Part shown: positions 12,091 through 23,745 of the stretch, piece after piece | Numbering within the stretch: position 1 is the stretch's first letter | Layout of the letters: the number at the start of each line of letters is the position of its first letter | Origin: Rugalucina vietnamica | Taxonomy: Eukaryota > Mollusca > Bivalvia > Lucinida > Lucinidae | Length of the DNA stretch: 64,000 nucleotides | Assembly (NCBI GenBank): GCA_964017185.1 | Contig: OZ024872.1 | Coordinates: 59,327,817-59,391,816 of the forward strand | Direction of reading: 5' to 3' | Translations under genes and position numbers: made by a program | Notes under the pieces: generated by a model | What the model saw: the letters and a program-made list of their open reading frames with translations, nothing else | Database searches by the model: none | What the model was told of the DNA's origin: nothing

Positions 12091-14676
12091 ATACACCTTT
12101 TCCATATAAACAAATAAGATAATTCTTTTTTCTTTGTGAGTCACAGGTGCCTTTATACTAATGGAATCAAATTAGAGCAAAGGTAATCATTTGATGCAAT
12201 ATTTCTTCTTTGCAGCCTACTCCAAGACTATCGTAAATACTTGTCATTTTGATACCAGAAAAATGGCACAAGTAGATACACATATCTTGGAGCAATTTAT
12301 TTCTAATGTATTCGCAAGATTCGCTCATCGCCAGATTCAAATACAAAGTCCATGAGCCATTTTAGATCCGCATTCGCTTAGGTCTGTCGTCCTGGTTTAT
12401 AGAAAGTGTTAGCACGATGAAACCAACAATCTTTAAATGATTGTAATTGATAGAATTGATAGAATAAATGTCATCATCACAAACTGAAATTGAGGCAATG
12501 TCTCCTCTGGGAGCTGTTTAATCCAATTGTATGGAGATATGGCAGTGCAGAAACTTCTCCCCTTATTGACCGTCAATATGACGTGCTTTTATAGGGTGTA
12601 GAGTAGTCACCTCACTTTCAAAAATGATTTCGGACAAAATAAAAAGATATTCTAACAAAATGTGTTTTTACGGTTTTAGCCTGGCACCCGAAACAAAGAG
12701 CAGATGCATAACGAACACATACATTAAGAAAGAAGCAGCACATACTGCGCATAAAACTTTACGAATGTAACCGCTAAGAAAAAAAAACGCCAATATCATA
12801 TTTTGTTTTGTAAATAGTCAGTTTATTTATAATGTTCGCAGATCATATCCAATCTTATATGTGCGTTACCATAATCTAAGCGTATTGTACAGATTCGTAG
12901 TCTGGTCTAAGCATTCGCACAAAAACAAAACATGGTTTCTGGCATGTTAATGATATAATGGTGACAGCATGGTGCAAATATGACTGACCAAAACTTGGCA
13001 CGTACCTCGGGCAAATTCTGGCCAGGTACTAATAGGTAAGCCATTGTTATGATGAGAGACATACGTAGGTAATTAATATCCTAGAAGCTTCTTCGTTTAG
13101 TTACACCGGATCGGAGAAAGGTTTGGACTGCGTCCGAATAGTAATGATGCAGGTTGATCTCGGTCAGCATTTCAGTAACACGCAGCATGGCACAAATGAG
13201 AACAGATTTCAAAGCCATCACAAACTCACAAAAGCCTTCGTGATCTTCATGATTACGTTGCATCAATTAGCAGAGGAAAATTGCTTGTTTATTATTTAGT
13301 TTATTCAGATATGCTTTCAGCAAGGTCAGACTGCCTCGATCTGTTTCGAAACACATGCCGCGTATGCATCCAACTGCTTCTCATCTTAGTCGTATAATAA
13401 GATTCACCCTTTGAAATCATGATTGCAAAGTTGTGTTATATCCCTGGGTGAGGTGTATCAGATTTGCTTCTTGTAACAACCAATTTGTGGCACTGTTTGT
13501 ATAAAAGTGTGATTGTTCCTTTCAATTAGCTTTGAATGTTAAGATCCTAGTTTTATTTCCGACTCACTGTAAGAGTTAATTACAAAACAGAGCTTGCTCT
13601 CTATAGAGAAATTATTAGAATCATTAATCAGACTCTTGTTATAATAATAAACGAAGAGAGTAGGAAAACTTTCGGTGTGTCTTTAGAACAAGAGGGTGAA
13701 ATGTGTGTCTTAGACATTCATGTAAAAAGCTTGACAAAAAGTATTGCAATATAAAACTTACTATCTATGGGAAAATTTTCAGTGTCATTAATCTGACTCT
13801 AGTTATAGTTACTAGCAATCAAAGAAGAAAGGCGCGTTACTTTAGGCGTCCCACGACTAGAACAACGTAAAGACAAAATGCGTGTTATTGTCATTGAAGA
13901 TGACTGATTTTAAAAGTGTTTGAAGAAAAATGTATGGAGAAGAACGTGTCACTGTAGACAAAACTGAAAATTTTGAAATATGTTTTCTACAGAATGAAAC
14001 TTGGTACCTTTACCCCATCTTAAAACAACTTGCATATACAAAGTTAGACCTATAGTACATTAATCCTTGAGAAACATAGAGATGGAAGCAAATTAAACAG
14101 TGGCATCAAAACTGAACTTAGTGTGATAATGAAGCGAGCAAAGCATGTTTTATGATGCTGGAAATGGCTGTTTTATATGAAAACAATTCACTTTACTACT
14201 TCCTATTCTCTGCAAATGTTGAGAGTTTTAAGCTTTCATCGTACAGGTGAAAAATAAAAAAGGTAGAAAGGCACCTAAAGAACGTGTGAGTTTAAACATT
14301 CCCGACCTTTTATGTTTGAAACAATGACAAAGCCGCGGGTTGAATGAAGAGCCGACAGATAATTTAAAAACGCAGCCATCATGCCGCTTAACCGTCATAT
14401 ACAATCTGACACATTCAGGATACAACATCTTTGGTCGCACCGAATCCATGACGCACCGAATACTGATAATTGCTAAAATTACCAAAAGTGTACGTTTCAT
14501 TAAGTGCAACATCAGAAATCCACGTCTTCTATTATATTTCCAGTACTGACATATTGCATGGAGCTCATAATCAGAAATATAAGACACAAAGAGGGTACCC
14601 TACAGCGCTGTAGTGCTCAAGCCCTATCATCGTGTTTATCAGACTTGTTTCGGCATGGGTCCATAAAAGATCATGC

Positions 14677-15356
14677 TATGCCGCCTTAGATCTGCGGAGA
14701 CTGTTACGGCTAGTTTACCCCTTGCACTTGGTTTGACGAATAAAGACGAGAGGTGGATTAACTTCAACTTTAATTCTGTCAGTCGTATGTGCAAATCAGA
14801 TGATGATATAAGCTGATGAGTGAGGTAAAGACTGAAAATACAGCAAATAAGAAAATACAGGTTTACAACAAAAATGACAGACATGACTATCAAACGGACT
14901 GAGCGACTGCAAGACTTACTTAAAAAGATTGCCAGAAAGTAATCATAAAATAATTCTACAACACCTAAACTGTAGACAGAAATACTGGAAAAACGTTTAT
15001 AACAACTTTCATGAGGTACGAAACATCTAGAGGCGAAAACTGTTTTAGGTACGAATCAGAAAAACATCGAAAAATACCTTAAATTTTGTAAAAATGATAT
15101 GTCAATAGCATACAATAATGGATGGAACACTACAGAATTACAGTACTTACATCTAGGTGGATATACAAAGGATTTTAGACCAGAAAACAGCTTCAAAAAT
15201 GAGTTGATAACTTTGACAACTTTGGCGCGTGCAAAGAAGGAAACAAGTATAACGACAACCCGAAAACTAAGTTTTGATAACTGGCGGACTCGCACACCCG
15301 GTACAAAATAGGACAACTCGCTCTGACATACAAACTCACAAACTCGTGACACCACA
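14677..15356 (-). repeat. 3' LTR of the BEL/Pao element
   Basis: 680 bp, reading TGTGGTGTCACG at its start on the minus strand. By eye it is identical to the other LTR except for 17 extra bases near 14800, flanked by a gatga microhomology. Open frames across it, such as 15056-15364 (-), recur in both LTRs and are not genes. Confidence 0.93.
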
Positions 15357-15669
15357 CTCCCCACCTGACATTAAAAATGTCACAATTATAACACAAAAAA
15401 TCCAATTGCTAACTTGCACTTGAAAACATAATATGTACACATGTAAATGTCTGAAACCCTTATCAAAACTTTAGATAAGAAGCTTAATGCAATGTCAAAA
15501 TAAACATATATGCTTCTGAGACATCTCTATTCATTGTTTAAAGACAATTACAATCACTTATAATCATCAACTCAAGTTTTATGAACTTGAAACATGACAA
15601 ACTTGCAAAAAATGAAATGGCAGGGCGCGACGCCCTAAAAAACTAGCGGAAGCACTATTAATCTGACAT

Positions 15670-18600
15670 TTAGGTTTCTGATACCAGCAAAATCAATTGA
15701 GATATCGGACGAACGAATAAAGAGCATCCACTCTCACGACTCACTACCCTGACTTCAGCCTTTCTTACTCTACCATCCTCACTTGGAAACACTCTGGTAA
15801 TCACACCCATAGGCCAATTGTTACGATGAACAGAACAGTCTTTAAGTAGTACAACATCCCCATGTTTAAGATTGGGTACATCAGCCTGCCATTTACGCCT
15901 ATTTTGGAGAGTTTGCAAGTACTCTGTACGCCAACGTTTCCAAAATGTGTCAGATAGGGCTTGAACATATTTCCACTGAACTTTAGGACTTACAGGTTGA
16001 TAGTTGTACTGAACAGGGGTAGAACATTTCTGAGTTAATAACATGGCTGGGGTAAGAATTTCTGGACAGTCAGGATCACTTGAAATGGGTACTAGTGGTC
16101 TAGCATTTATTATGGCACTAACTTCAGCCATGAATGTGGTTAATACTTCATGGGTCAAATGCGTAGTGTTCAAATCACCCAACATAGAATCCAAGATTCT
16201 TCTTGTCACACCAATCATTCGCTCCCACACTCCGCCCATATGTGAGGAATGAGGAGGATTGAAAGTCCACAAAATTCCTTTGTCATGCAAGAAAGTCTGT
16301 ACAGGATCCACTCCAACTTTCACAACATCAATGCCTAGATCAGTGGTTGCACCCACAAAGTTAGTTCCTTGGTCTGATCGGATCTCCTTGACATCACCTC
16401 GTATTGCCAGGAAACGACGAAAAGCATTGATAAATGCTGATGAGCTAAGTTCTTCAGTAACTTCTATGTGTACGGCTCTGGAGGTGAGGCATGTAAAGAG
16501 GATAGCCCATCTTTTACTGTTCGCATAGCCCCCTCTGGTACGTCTAGCTGTAACTTCCCATGGTCCAAATGTGTCGACTCCGACAAATGTGAATGGGGGT
16601 GCTGGCTGGACACGGTCAGCGGGAAGGTCAGACATCTTTTGACTTGATACATCCTGTCGCAGTTTCCTGCACTTAACACATTTTTGAATAATGGAACACA
16701 CCAGACGCTTACAGCCTATGATCCAGTATCCTGCTAACCTCACTGCGCCCTCTGTAAAATGACGACCCTGATGCTGTACTTTTTCATGATAATAACGAAT
16801 AAGCAAAACTGCTAAGTGACTGTTCTTTGGGATGATCACAGGATGTTTTTCGTTCGTGGGAACCTGTGCATGTTTCAAACGCCCACCAACTCGGAGCAAT
16901 CCACTTTCATCTAGAATAGGATTCAACTTTAACAGAGAACTCTTCTTTGAAACTTGCTTGGATTGAAGCAAAGCACACATTTCCTCTTCGTACACTTCTG
17001 ACTGTACAGTACGGATAACAAGCTGCTCAGCCTGCATCTTATTCCTGATATCCTTAGCACCATTGCACATATGCCAACCTCTGCAATCCGAATCACTTTC
17101 ATGTTTGAATGACAAACAAATATGTAACAGATTTTCCAGTGCACGGACAAGATGTTGCCATGAGGAGAATCTCTCAAACCGGTGAGAACCTAAGGAGGGT
17201 TTCAATACAGAAGTGTCAAGAGTGTTGATCACTGGGCGTATTTCCTTGTCCTCGTCGGGATCAATGAGAGAGAAAGACTTTATCTGATCCTTGTCGTGTA
17301 CCTGTATGTTACTTGGCCCATGTATCCACTTACTGTCCATTAGGTTTGTAACTCTACCTGGCCGAGTAGCACAGTCTGCTGGGTTGTCAGCAGTATTGAT
17401 ATAAAGCCACTGTTCTGGCTTAGTAAGCCTCAAAATCTTGTCCACTCTGTTACTTACATACGTATAAAATCTACGAGTCTTATTTTGTATGTAACCAAGC
17501 ACAACTTTGCTGTCAGAGTAAAAGAAAGTTTCATGAAAACTCAAACCACTTTCCGTTAACACAGTGTCATAAATCTCTGTGGCAAGAACTGCCGCACATA
17601 ACTCTAATCTAGGAATGGTGTGTCCATTCTTTGGAGCAACTTTAGCTTTTCCCATGACCAAGCTCTTAGAAAGAATCATTTCACCTCTATATCCAACACA
17701 GTAGGCAGCTGCGGCAATAGCTTTCTCTGAAGCATCAGAATATATATGTAACTCAAGTCTAGATATATCACTTAGTGCTACACCGAAATACGACCTTGGA
17801 ATCTTCATCTTCTCTAAAAGGATGAGAGAATCTCTCCAAGACTCCCAATCATTCCTATGGTCTTCAGGCAAAGGGGCGTCCCAGTCAATAGTTCCTGTAA
17901 CAAGTTCTCGTAGAAAAAGCTTCCCTGTAACACTCACTGGAGCCACAAATCCTATTGGGTCATATATACTATTTACCGTAGAAAGCACACCACGGCGAGT
18001 ATACGGTTTCATTTCATCAGACACACAAAATGTAAAGACATCCGTCTGTAGGTTCCAGTTCAATCCTAAAGAGCGCTGCAAAGGTAAAACATCTTTGTTC
18101 AGGTCTAGAACAGCAAGATCTTTTGCCAAGTCTTCAGATGGAAAGGAACTCATGACTTCCTTGCTGTTAGAAGCTATCTTGTGAAGTCTGATATTGCCAT
18201 TTTCTTGGAAAGCCTGTTGTGTCCTTTTCATTAGACTGACTGCAGTGTCGACGGTGGGTGTTGATGTCAAACCATCGTCTACGTAAAAGTCATTGGAAAT
18301 GAATTCCTGAACATCAATACCAAAATCCTCTTTGCTTCTATCCGCTATCTTGCGTAAGCCATAAGACGCAACTGCGGGGGACGGGCTATTCCCGAAAACA
18401 TGCACCCGCATACGGTATTCCACAAGTTCACTGTCAGGGTCATTATCTAGGTACCAGAAGAACCTTAAGAAATTCCTATGGTTTTCACTGACTAAGAAAC
18501 AGTAAAACATCTTCTTTATATCAGCTGTCATAGCGACAGGCTCCTTTCTGAAACGAATCAGAACTCCTAACAGACTGTTTGTTAGATCCGGTCCAGATAA

Positions 18601-21600
18601 TAACACATCATTTAATGAAACACCTTGATATTTCGCAGACGCATCAAACACACCTCTGATTTGGTCCGGCTTCTTCGGATGATAGACTCCAAACAATGGA
18701 AGATACCAACACTCCTCTGTACTACTTAAAGGTGGAGCTCTCTCCGCATGGCCACTATCCAGGATTTCCTTCATGAAAGTAACAAAATGACTTCTCTTGA
18801 GAGAATTTGACTTTAAGCTTGAATCAAGAATTTTGGCCCTATGCAAGGCTTGTGGCCTGTTATTGGGTAATCTTTGCCTAGACTGTCTAAATGGAAGGGG
18901 GGCAACCCAGTGCCCACTTGAATGCATACAGAAATCACTGTCCATGATGCTTAAAAACTCACGGTCCTCAGCAGAAAGGCCAACCTTATCATCTTGCTCA
19001 GTCTTAATGAATATATTGTTGTCATCATTATGTTGAAAGGGAGGTAACTCTTTAACCTTAATTTTGTTTGGACAGGGAGGGCAGACAGATGCCCGGTTTT
19101 CCCCAATTAGAAATGTTTTGTTGCAAGTAACTAGGTCAGGCTGATGCACCCTTCCTAAACAAACTTCCCCGATGACCACCCATCCCAACCCAAGGCGCTG
19201 GGCAAATGGGGAACCCACTGGGCCAGTTTTCTGCTCAATAATGTGATGAGCATCTATCATGTCCCTGCCAATTAGTAGGAGTATATCAGCTTCCTCGTCA
19301 ATTTCAGGAATACTAGAGGCAATGTCTTGCAAATGAGGGTGATGCATTGCAACACTAGGGGAGGGAATCTCATCTCTAATATTGGGAATTTGAGAACACT
19401 CAATTAACGTAGGAAGCCGATAACTCACACTACCATCCAAACTCTCAACAACACAATTTTGAGCTCTACGACCACTCTTTACCACAGTATCAGAACATGT
19501 TTTCAGTGTGTACTCAAATAATTCACTTTTAATGTGTAGCTTTGAGAACAATTCTGGTTTTGCAAGAGACCTGTTGCTTTGTTCATCTAAAATAGCATAG
19601 GCTTTTAGTTTGTGGTCTGACCTGGTATCTGTACTTTGATAGATATTGACCAAAACTAATTTGGCACAAGATTTACCATCAAGATATTGCTTATTTCCAC
19701 AAATTTGGGTACATTTGGAAGTTACAGTTTTCCTTGGTGTCTCCTCCTCCCCACCATGCACAGACTGATCTGACTTATCCTTATAAATGTGCATGGCTGT
19801 GCAGTGGCTTTCACTGCCACAGTCACCACATTTAATTTTCTGTTTACATTCTCGCGCACCATGATCTGTAGATGCACAACACTTAAAACAGAGGTGATTA
19901 TTTTTGAGAAATGCTCGTCTTTCTTCAAAAGACAGAGACTTAAAGCCTCTACAGTTATGAATAGAATGTTTAGTCTTGTGCATAGGACAACGAGGAGCAT
20001 CACCATTGGTTTCTGATTTATTCTCCTTCTTAACATCAGTTTTCTTGGCTGAAATAAAAGTTTTCTTTTGACTATGAATCTGTGGCTTCTCTGAGGGTAT
20101 CTGTGTATATATAAACCCTGGGTCATTCCTAATTTTGGCCTGATCATGAACAAACTCTGTGAAAACCCAAAACCTTGGATAGGTTACATTGTGATCCTTC
20201 TTGAAGTTATTAGCTCTGGTTGTCCATTTTTCTTGTAAATTGAAAGGTAACTTTGACACTATCGGGGAGATACCTACAGAGGAATCAAAGTATGACAGCA
20301 TCATGTCATACTTGGGGTCCCCTTTTAAGGCTTCAACCTCTCCGAGAATGTCAGACAGTTGGAACAATTTCTCATTTTCTCTAGGCCCAATTTTAGGGAA
20401 TTCATTCAGCTTCTTCAACACTGTCGAATAAACCATTTCTGGAGCACCATACCGGTCTTCGAGGCGTTCCCACACTTTCTCTAGGGCTTTCTGAGGATTG
20501 TAACTATAACATGACCTTATGCTTAATGCCTGCTTTTTTGATTCAGGACCTAACTCCTTAATGAGAAGATCAACTTCTTCAGACGGTGTGACACCTAACT
20601 CTTTCACCACTTCATTGAAACTGCATTTCCACACCCTAAACGACTCGGGCTTGTCATTAAACTGATATAGCCTAGATAATGTGAGATCTTTTCTCAATAG
20701 AAATTTGGTGAAATCTGCAGCACAAGACTCAGAAAACTCATTTCTAGGTTTCACAACTTGATTTTCACTTTTAACTACCGGGGTAGGAACATCTTTATAA
20801 TTCTCTTCCTTCACTGTTATATAGGACGTGGAGCTTTCTGTGGAGGTTATTTCAATGACTTCGTTTTTCAGAGCATTCTGTTTCTCAACGAACTGTTCTA
20901 CTCTTTCAAGAGGGTCATCTACGGGTAGACTTTTGATTCCCTGCGAAACTGATTTATTAGATCTGGTCTCCAAAGCTTGTGTCTCAGCAGCACAAGCCGC
21001 TAACTCTTTTTCCTGATTAAGAAAGTCGATATCGGCTTCTAACTCCTCCTTTCTACGAACACGAGCAGCTTCAGCGATTGCTTGCTGTTCTATAATTTGA
21101 GCTTTTTCTTTCTTAAGGACGTTTTCACGAGCAGCATACTCAGTTCGTACCTTGGCTGCCTCTAATGCTGCCTGTTTTACAGCTAAAACACTGCTTATTC
21201 TAGATGATGTAGTATGGGAACCCGATGAAGCATGAGAAGTTTCTTTATGCATGCCTTTCAGGTCTTTCAATCTATTGTTAAAGTCTGTGTACACCTTCAA
21301 TGAATTAATGAACTGTGATTGAAACTTTTGACTGACTAACAAACTGTCTTGAGTTGACACTCTTAATAAATAAGCTATATAATCTTGTATGAGTTTCTTA
21401 TATGTTGAGAACAGCTTATTTAATTCTTTTTCAAGTTCATTTAGGGTTTCAAGGCTACTTGGGGAAGGAAAGACTAAATTGTCACTCAAAAATTGTGCAA
21501 CAGGATCCCAAGCCTTTTGGATTTTCAATTCATATTCAGATTTCCTGGCCTCGTAAATCTCAGCACCCTTTTCTGTCAATGTTCGAGTTCTTTTCTCTGT

Positions 21601-21759
21601 TTCAGTCTCAGTCTGAGAGTTTGTATCACCTGCTTTACTCATGATGATGATTGTTTTTTGACAGTCAAGTTCTGTGAGGGGATGGGTGCATGTCAAAGGC
21701 CCCAGGACAATAAACACAACAACATATAAAAGTTTATTCATCACAGTCTGGTATTTCAA
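15670..21759 (-). CDS. BEL/Pao gag-pol polyprotein
   Basis: A 2029-residue polyprotein encoding particle and replication proteins of the element. In order: a coiled, charged gag region (about 40-550, DUF1759-like), Cys/His zinc knuckles (about 591-657, one CX2CX5HX4C), an aspartic protease with DEQS around D725 in place of the usual DTG, a reverse transcriptase (first Asp about D1080; YVDD at 1159-1162), an RNase H-like domain (SDAS near D1342), an integrase HHCC zinc site (H1658, H1663, C1694, C1697), and an integrase core whose D1729, D1796 and E1846 fit the DDE triad. The C-terminus is DUF5641-like (about 1960-2020). No stop or frameshift breaks it, so it may be active. The first Met is followed by a hydrophobic, signal-like stretch (9-22). 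Gag may instead start at M40, which opens a normal charged gag N-terminus. Family known; activity inferred. Confidence 0.95.
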   Translation of the reverse strand: MKYQTVMNKLLYVVVFIVLGPLTCTHPLTELDCQKTIIIMSKAGDTNSQTETETEKRTRTLTEKGAEIYEARKSEYELKIQKAWDPVAQFLSDNLVFPSPSSLETLNELEKELNKLFSTYKKLIQDYIAYLLRVSTQDSLLVSQKFQSQFINSLKVYTDFNNRLKDLKGMHKETSHASSGSHTTSSRISSVLAVKQAALEAAKVRTEYAARENVLKKEKAQIIEQQAIAEAARVRRKEELEADIDFLNQEKELAACAAETQALETRSNKSVSQGIKSLPVDDPLERVEQFVEKQNALKNEVIEITSTESSTSYITVKEENYKDVPTPVVKSENQVVKPRNEFSESCAADFTKFLLRKDLTLSRLYQFNDKPESFRVWKCSFNEVVKELGVTPSEEVDLLIKELGPESKKQALSIRSCYSYNPQKALEKVWERLEDRYGAPEMVYSTVLKKLNEFPKIGPRENEKLFQLSDILGEVEALKGDPKYDMMLSYFDSSVGISPIVSKLPFNLQEKWTTRANNFKKDHNVTYPRFWVFTEFVHDQAKIRNDPGFIYTQIPSEKPQIHSQKKTFISAKKTDVKKENKSETNGDAPRCPMHKTKHSIHNCRGFKSLSFEERRAFLKNNHLCFKCCASTDHGARECKQKIKCGDCGSESHCTAMHIYKDKSDQSVHGGEEETPRKTVTSKCTQICGNKQYLDGKSCAKLVLVNIYQSTDTRSDHKLKAYAILDEQSNRSLAKPELFSKLHIKSELFEYTLKTCSDTVVKSGRRAQNCVVESLDGSVSYRLPTLIECSQIPNIRDEIPSPSVAMHHPHLQDIASSIPEIDEEADILLLIGRDMIDAHHIIEQKTGPVGSPFAQRLGLGWVVIGEVCLGRVHQPDLVTCNKTFLIGENRASVCPPCPNKIKVKELPPFQHNDDNNIFIKTEQDDKVGLSAEDREFLSIMDSDFCMHSSGHWVAPLPFRQSRQRLPNNRPQALHRAKILDSSLKSNSLKRSHFVTFMKEILDSGHAERAPPLSSTEECWYLPLFGVYHPKKPDQIRGVFDASAKYQGVSLNDVLLSGPDLTNSLLGVLIRFRKEPVAMTADIKKMFYCFLVSENHRNFLRFFWYLDNDPDSELVEYRMRVHVFGNSPSPAVASYGLRKIADRSKEDFGIDVQEFISNDFYVDDGLTSTPTVDTAVSLMKRTQQAFQENGNIRLHKIASNSKEVMSSFPSEDLAKDLAVLDLNKDVLPLQRSLGLNWNLQTDVFTFCVSDEMKPYTRRGVLSTVNSIYDPIGFVAPVSVTGKLFLRELVTGTIDWDAPLPEDHRNDWESWRDSLILLEKMKIPRSYFGVALSDISRLELHIYSDASEKAIAAAAYCVGYRGEMILSKSLVMGKAKVAPKNGHTIPRLELCAAVLATEIYDTVLTESGLSFHETFFYSDSKVVLGYIQNKTRRFYTYVSNRVDKILRLTKPEQWLYINTADNPADCATRPGRVTNLMDSKWIHGPSNIQVHDKDQIKSFSLIDPDEDKEIRPVINTLDTSVLKPSLGSHRFERFSSWQHLVRALENLLHICLSFKHESDSDCRGWHMCNGAKDIRNKMQAEQLVIRTVQSEVYEEEMCALLQSKQVSKKSSLLKLNPILDESGLLRVGGRLKHAQVPTNEKHPVIIPKNSHLAVLLIRYYHEKVQHQGRHFTEGAVRLAGYWIIGCKRLVCSIIQKCVKCRKLRQDVSSQKMSDLPADRVQPAPPFTFVGVDTFGPWEVTARRTRGGYANSKRWAILFTCLTSRAVHIEVTEELSSSAFINAFRRFLAIRGDVKEIRSDQGTNFVGATTDLGIDVVKVGVDPVQTFLHDKGILWTFNPPHSSHMGGVWERMIGVTRRILDSMLGDLNTTHLTHEVLTTFMAEVSAIINARPLVPISSDPDCPEILTPAMLLTQKCSTPVQYNYQPVSPKVQWKYVQALSDTFWKRWRTEYLQTLQNRRKWQADVPNLKHGDVVLLKDCSVHRNNWPMGVITRVFPSEDGRVRKAEVRVVSRESGCSLFVRPISQLILLVSET

Positions 21760-21990
21760 TTGTAGGAGAAAATGTTATTTGGGGTGTTTCGATGGACCTG
21801 TTTGGGGTGTTTCGACGGACCTGTTTCACAAAATGTTATTTGGGGTGTTGTGATGGACCCCCACACTGATGTGATGCCGTTAACACGGGGTGTTTAGCTC
21901 GAACCAGCTGTAGCGAAACCACGGGGTGGTGACAACGTTGTCGACAAAACCGGCCTCCAATCCAGGAATTCTATCGTCTAGATTCTTTAC
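21760..21990 (-). promoter_or_regulatory. BEL/Pao leader with short repeated motif
   Basis: This lies between the 5' LTR and the gag-pol frame. Forward bases 21775-21865 carry three imperfect copies of tttggggtgtttcgatggac. The primer-binding site should adjoin the LTR at about 21990, but I could not match it to a particular tRNA. Confidence 0.6.
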
Positions 21991-22653
21991 TATGCCGCCT
22001 TAGATCTGCGGAGACTGTTACGGCTAGTTTACCCCTTGCACTTGGTTTGACGAATAAAGACGAGAGGTGGATTAACTTCAACTTTAATTCTGTCAGTCGT
22101 ATGTGCAAATCAGATGATGAGGTAAAGACTGAAAATACAGCAAATAAGAAAATACAGGTTTACAACAAAAATGACAGACATGACTATCAAACGGACTGAG
22201 CGACTGCAAGACTTACTTAAAAAGATTGCCAGAAAGTAATCATAAAATAATTCTACAACACCTAAACTGTAGACAGAAATACTGGAAAAACGTTTATAAC
22301 AACTTTCATGAGGTACGAAACATCTAGAGGCGAAAACTGTTTTAGGTACGAATCAGAAAAACATCGAAAAATACCTTAAATTTTGTAAAAATGATATGTC
22401 AATAGCATACAATAATGGATGGAACACTACAGAATTACAGTACTTACATCTAGGTGGATATACAAAGGATTTTAGACCAGAAAACAGCTTCAAAAATGAG
22501 TTGATAACTTTGACAACTTTGGCGCGTGCAAAGAAGGAAACAAGTATAACGACAACCCGAAAACTAAGTTTTGATAACTGGCGGACTCGCACACCCGGTA
22601 CAAAATAGGACAACTCGCTCTGACATACAAACTCACAAACTCGTGACACCACA
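21991..22653 (-). repeat. 5' LTR of the BEL/Pao element
   Basis: 663 bp. It matches the 3' LTR except for a 17 bp indel. It lies upstream of gag-pol and so should hold the element's promoter; I did not identify a confident TATA box. Confidence 0.93.
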
Positions 22654-23430
22654 CATGCAGCTTGAGTTTTGCAAGAATGATAAATTGTTTCATAATCTGT
22701 TCAGTAAGTGTTTTGACAAATTTGAGAAAATATGGATAAGCGCAAGTTTATTTGCCAGTTTTGTAGGAGTTTTAAGAAATAATCGAAAAAGTGGTATACA
22801 TGTAGTGCATAAGATCAGCAACAACATTTACATTGTTACTGCACTGATCAAATTAATTCAAATTATTTATTCTCTGTTTACTATTCATTTAACACTCTCA
22901 CTGAATATGCCACTTTCTTCCAAAATTCTCTGAGGGAGCTAACTGTTTCCCCTAATAAACCTGTCAGCAGGAGATGTAATTATGTTGATGCAGACCACAT
23001 TAAATCAACAAACACATGGGGCAGAGTTTCTCAGATAAATTATCAAAATGTTTCAGTGCAAGAAGTTTATACTGATAAAATGTGCCTTTCATTGTAATCA
23101 GATTTTTTCTTGTAGCAGAAACGCTCAGATTTTCTTGAATATGAAACTTATATTTTGATGGCACAAAAACATTTATATGAGTTCGAGTCTGATCACAACG
23201 TGTTTTGTTTCTACTAGTCTATGAAACTTTTGAGGTTATTAACTACGATAGGTAATCTTCCATGAGGTCCTTACTATATAAAAATAATAATATGATAATA
23301 GTACTAATCTCAATCTTTGAGAAAGATAACCTTTTTAGCATGAATGCCAGTCATATTTATGGTCCTCTAGGAATCAGACATTGATTCAATATTATCAGAC
23401 TTTTTATTAATGTTGCCAGACATGCAACCC

Positions 23431-23745
23431 AGTCCCATTAGCTCAAGCGGTAGAGTGTACAATTTAACCCATATTTGACGAATGGATTATCCCATTATTA
23501 TCATTTGGGTGAGTCCACTTTCATTTTTAGGGGTGTGAGGAGTGATTTTTATTTTTTATGTCATTTTTCGATGAAATTTCTCCGTGCAAACAGCATAGCC
23601 CTAGATGGGACGCCGCGTTCTGCGGCGTCACATCTGGGGCTATACTGTTTGCCTATGTCACACAAAAGGGACGCCAGGCTTATATGAGTTAAAAGGATCA
23701 CAAGGTCTTAGGTTCGGATCCTGGTTGTGCCATACAAAAAGCGTT
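23431..23745 (+). mobile_element. tRNA-like SINE head split by a TTAA element
   Basis: The left part (23431-23463) has an A-box-like tagctcaagcggtagag. The right part (from 23689) has a B-box-like ggttcggatcc. Between them sits a 221 bp foldback element flanked by TTAA. Rejoined, the spacing of the boxes fits a tRNA head, with TTAA where an anticodon loop would be. The acceptor arms do not pair, so it is a SINE or pseudo-tRNA. Confidence 0.6.
23468..23688. repeat. Short TTAA-flanked foldback element
   Basis: 221 bp with inverted ends of the form cYcatatWWgMc and a central GC-rich hairpin (gacgccgcgttctgcggcgtc). TTAA stands on both sides. A related copy lies at about 56073-56298 in an ACTR10 intron. 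Confidence 0.75.

Larger units (their letters stand above)
14677..22653 (-). mobile_element. Full-length BEL/Pao LTR retrotransposon
   Basis: A 7977 bp element on the minus strand: 5' LTR (22653-21991), leader, one continuous gag-pol frame (21759-15670), a short 3' segment with a purine-rich run beside the 3' LTR (about 15357-15368), and 3' LTR (15356-14677). CATGC flanks it on both sides (14672-14676 and 22654-22658). The matching site in unit copy 1 (5000-5004) has one uninterrupted CATGC. Apart from a 17 bp indel I see no LTR differences, and the frame is unbroken, so the insertion is recent. No envelope-like frame was seen. Confidence 0.95.

Noticed and set aside
15056..15364. 102 aa frame on the minus strand
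   Set aside because: Lies in the 3' LTR and recurs in the 5' LTR (22353-22652); not a separate gene.
17822..18184. 120 aa frame on the plus strand
   Set aside because: Antisense shadow of the reverse transcriptase region.
19722..20153. 143 aa frame on the minus strand
   Set aside because: Alternative frame within the BEL/Pao gag-pol region; no domain of its own.
14677..22653. Endogenous retrovirus with an envelope gene
   Set aside because: Domain order and LTRs fit BEL/Pao, and no frame follows integrase except about 300 bp of non-coding sequence.
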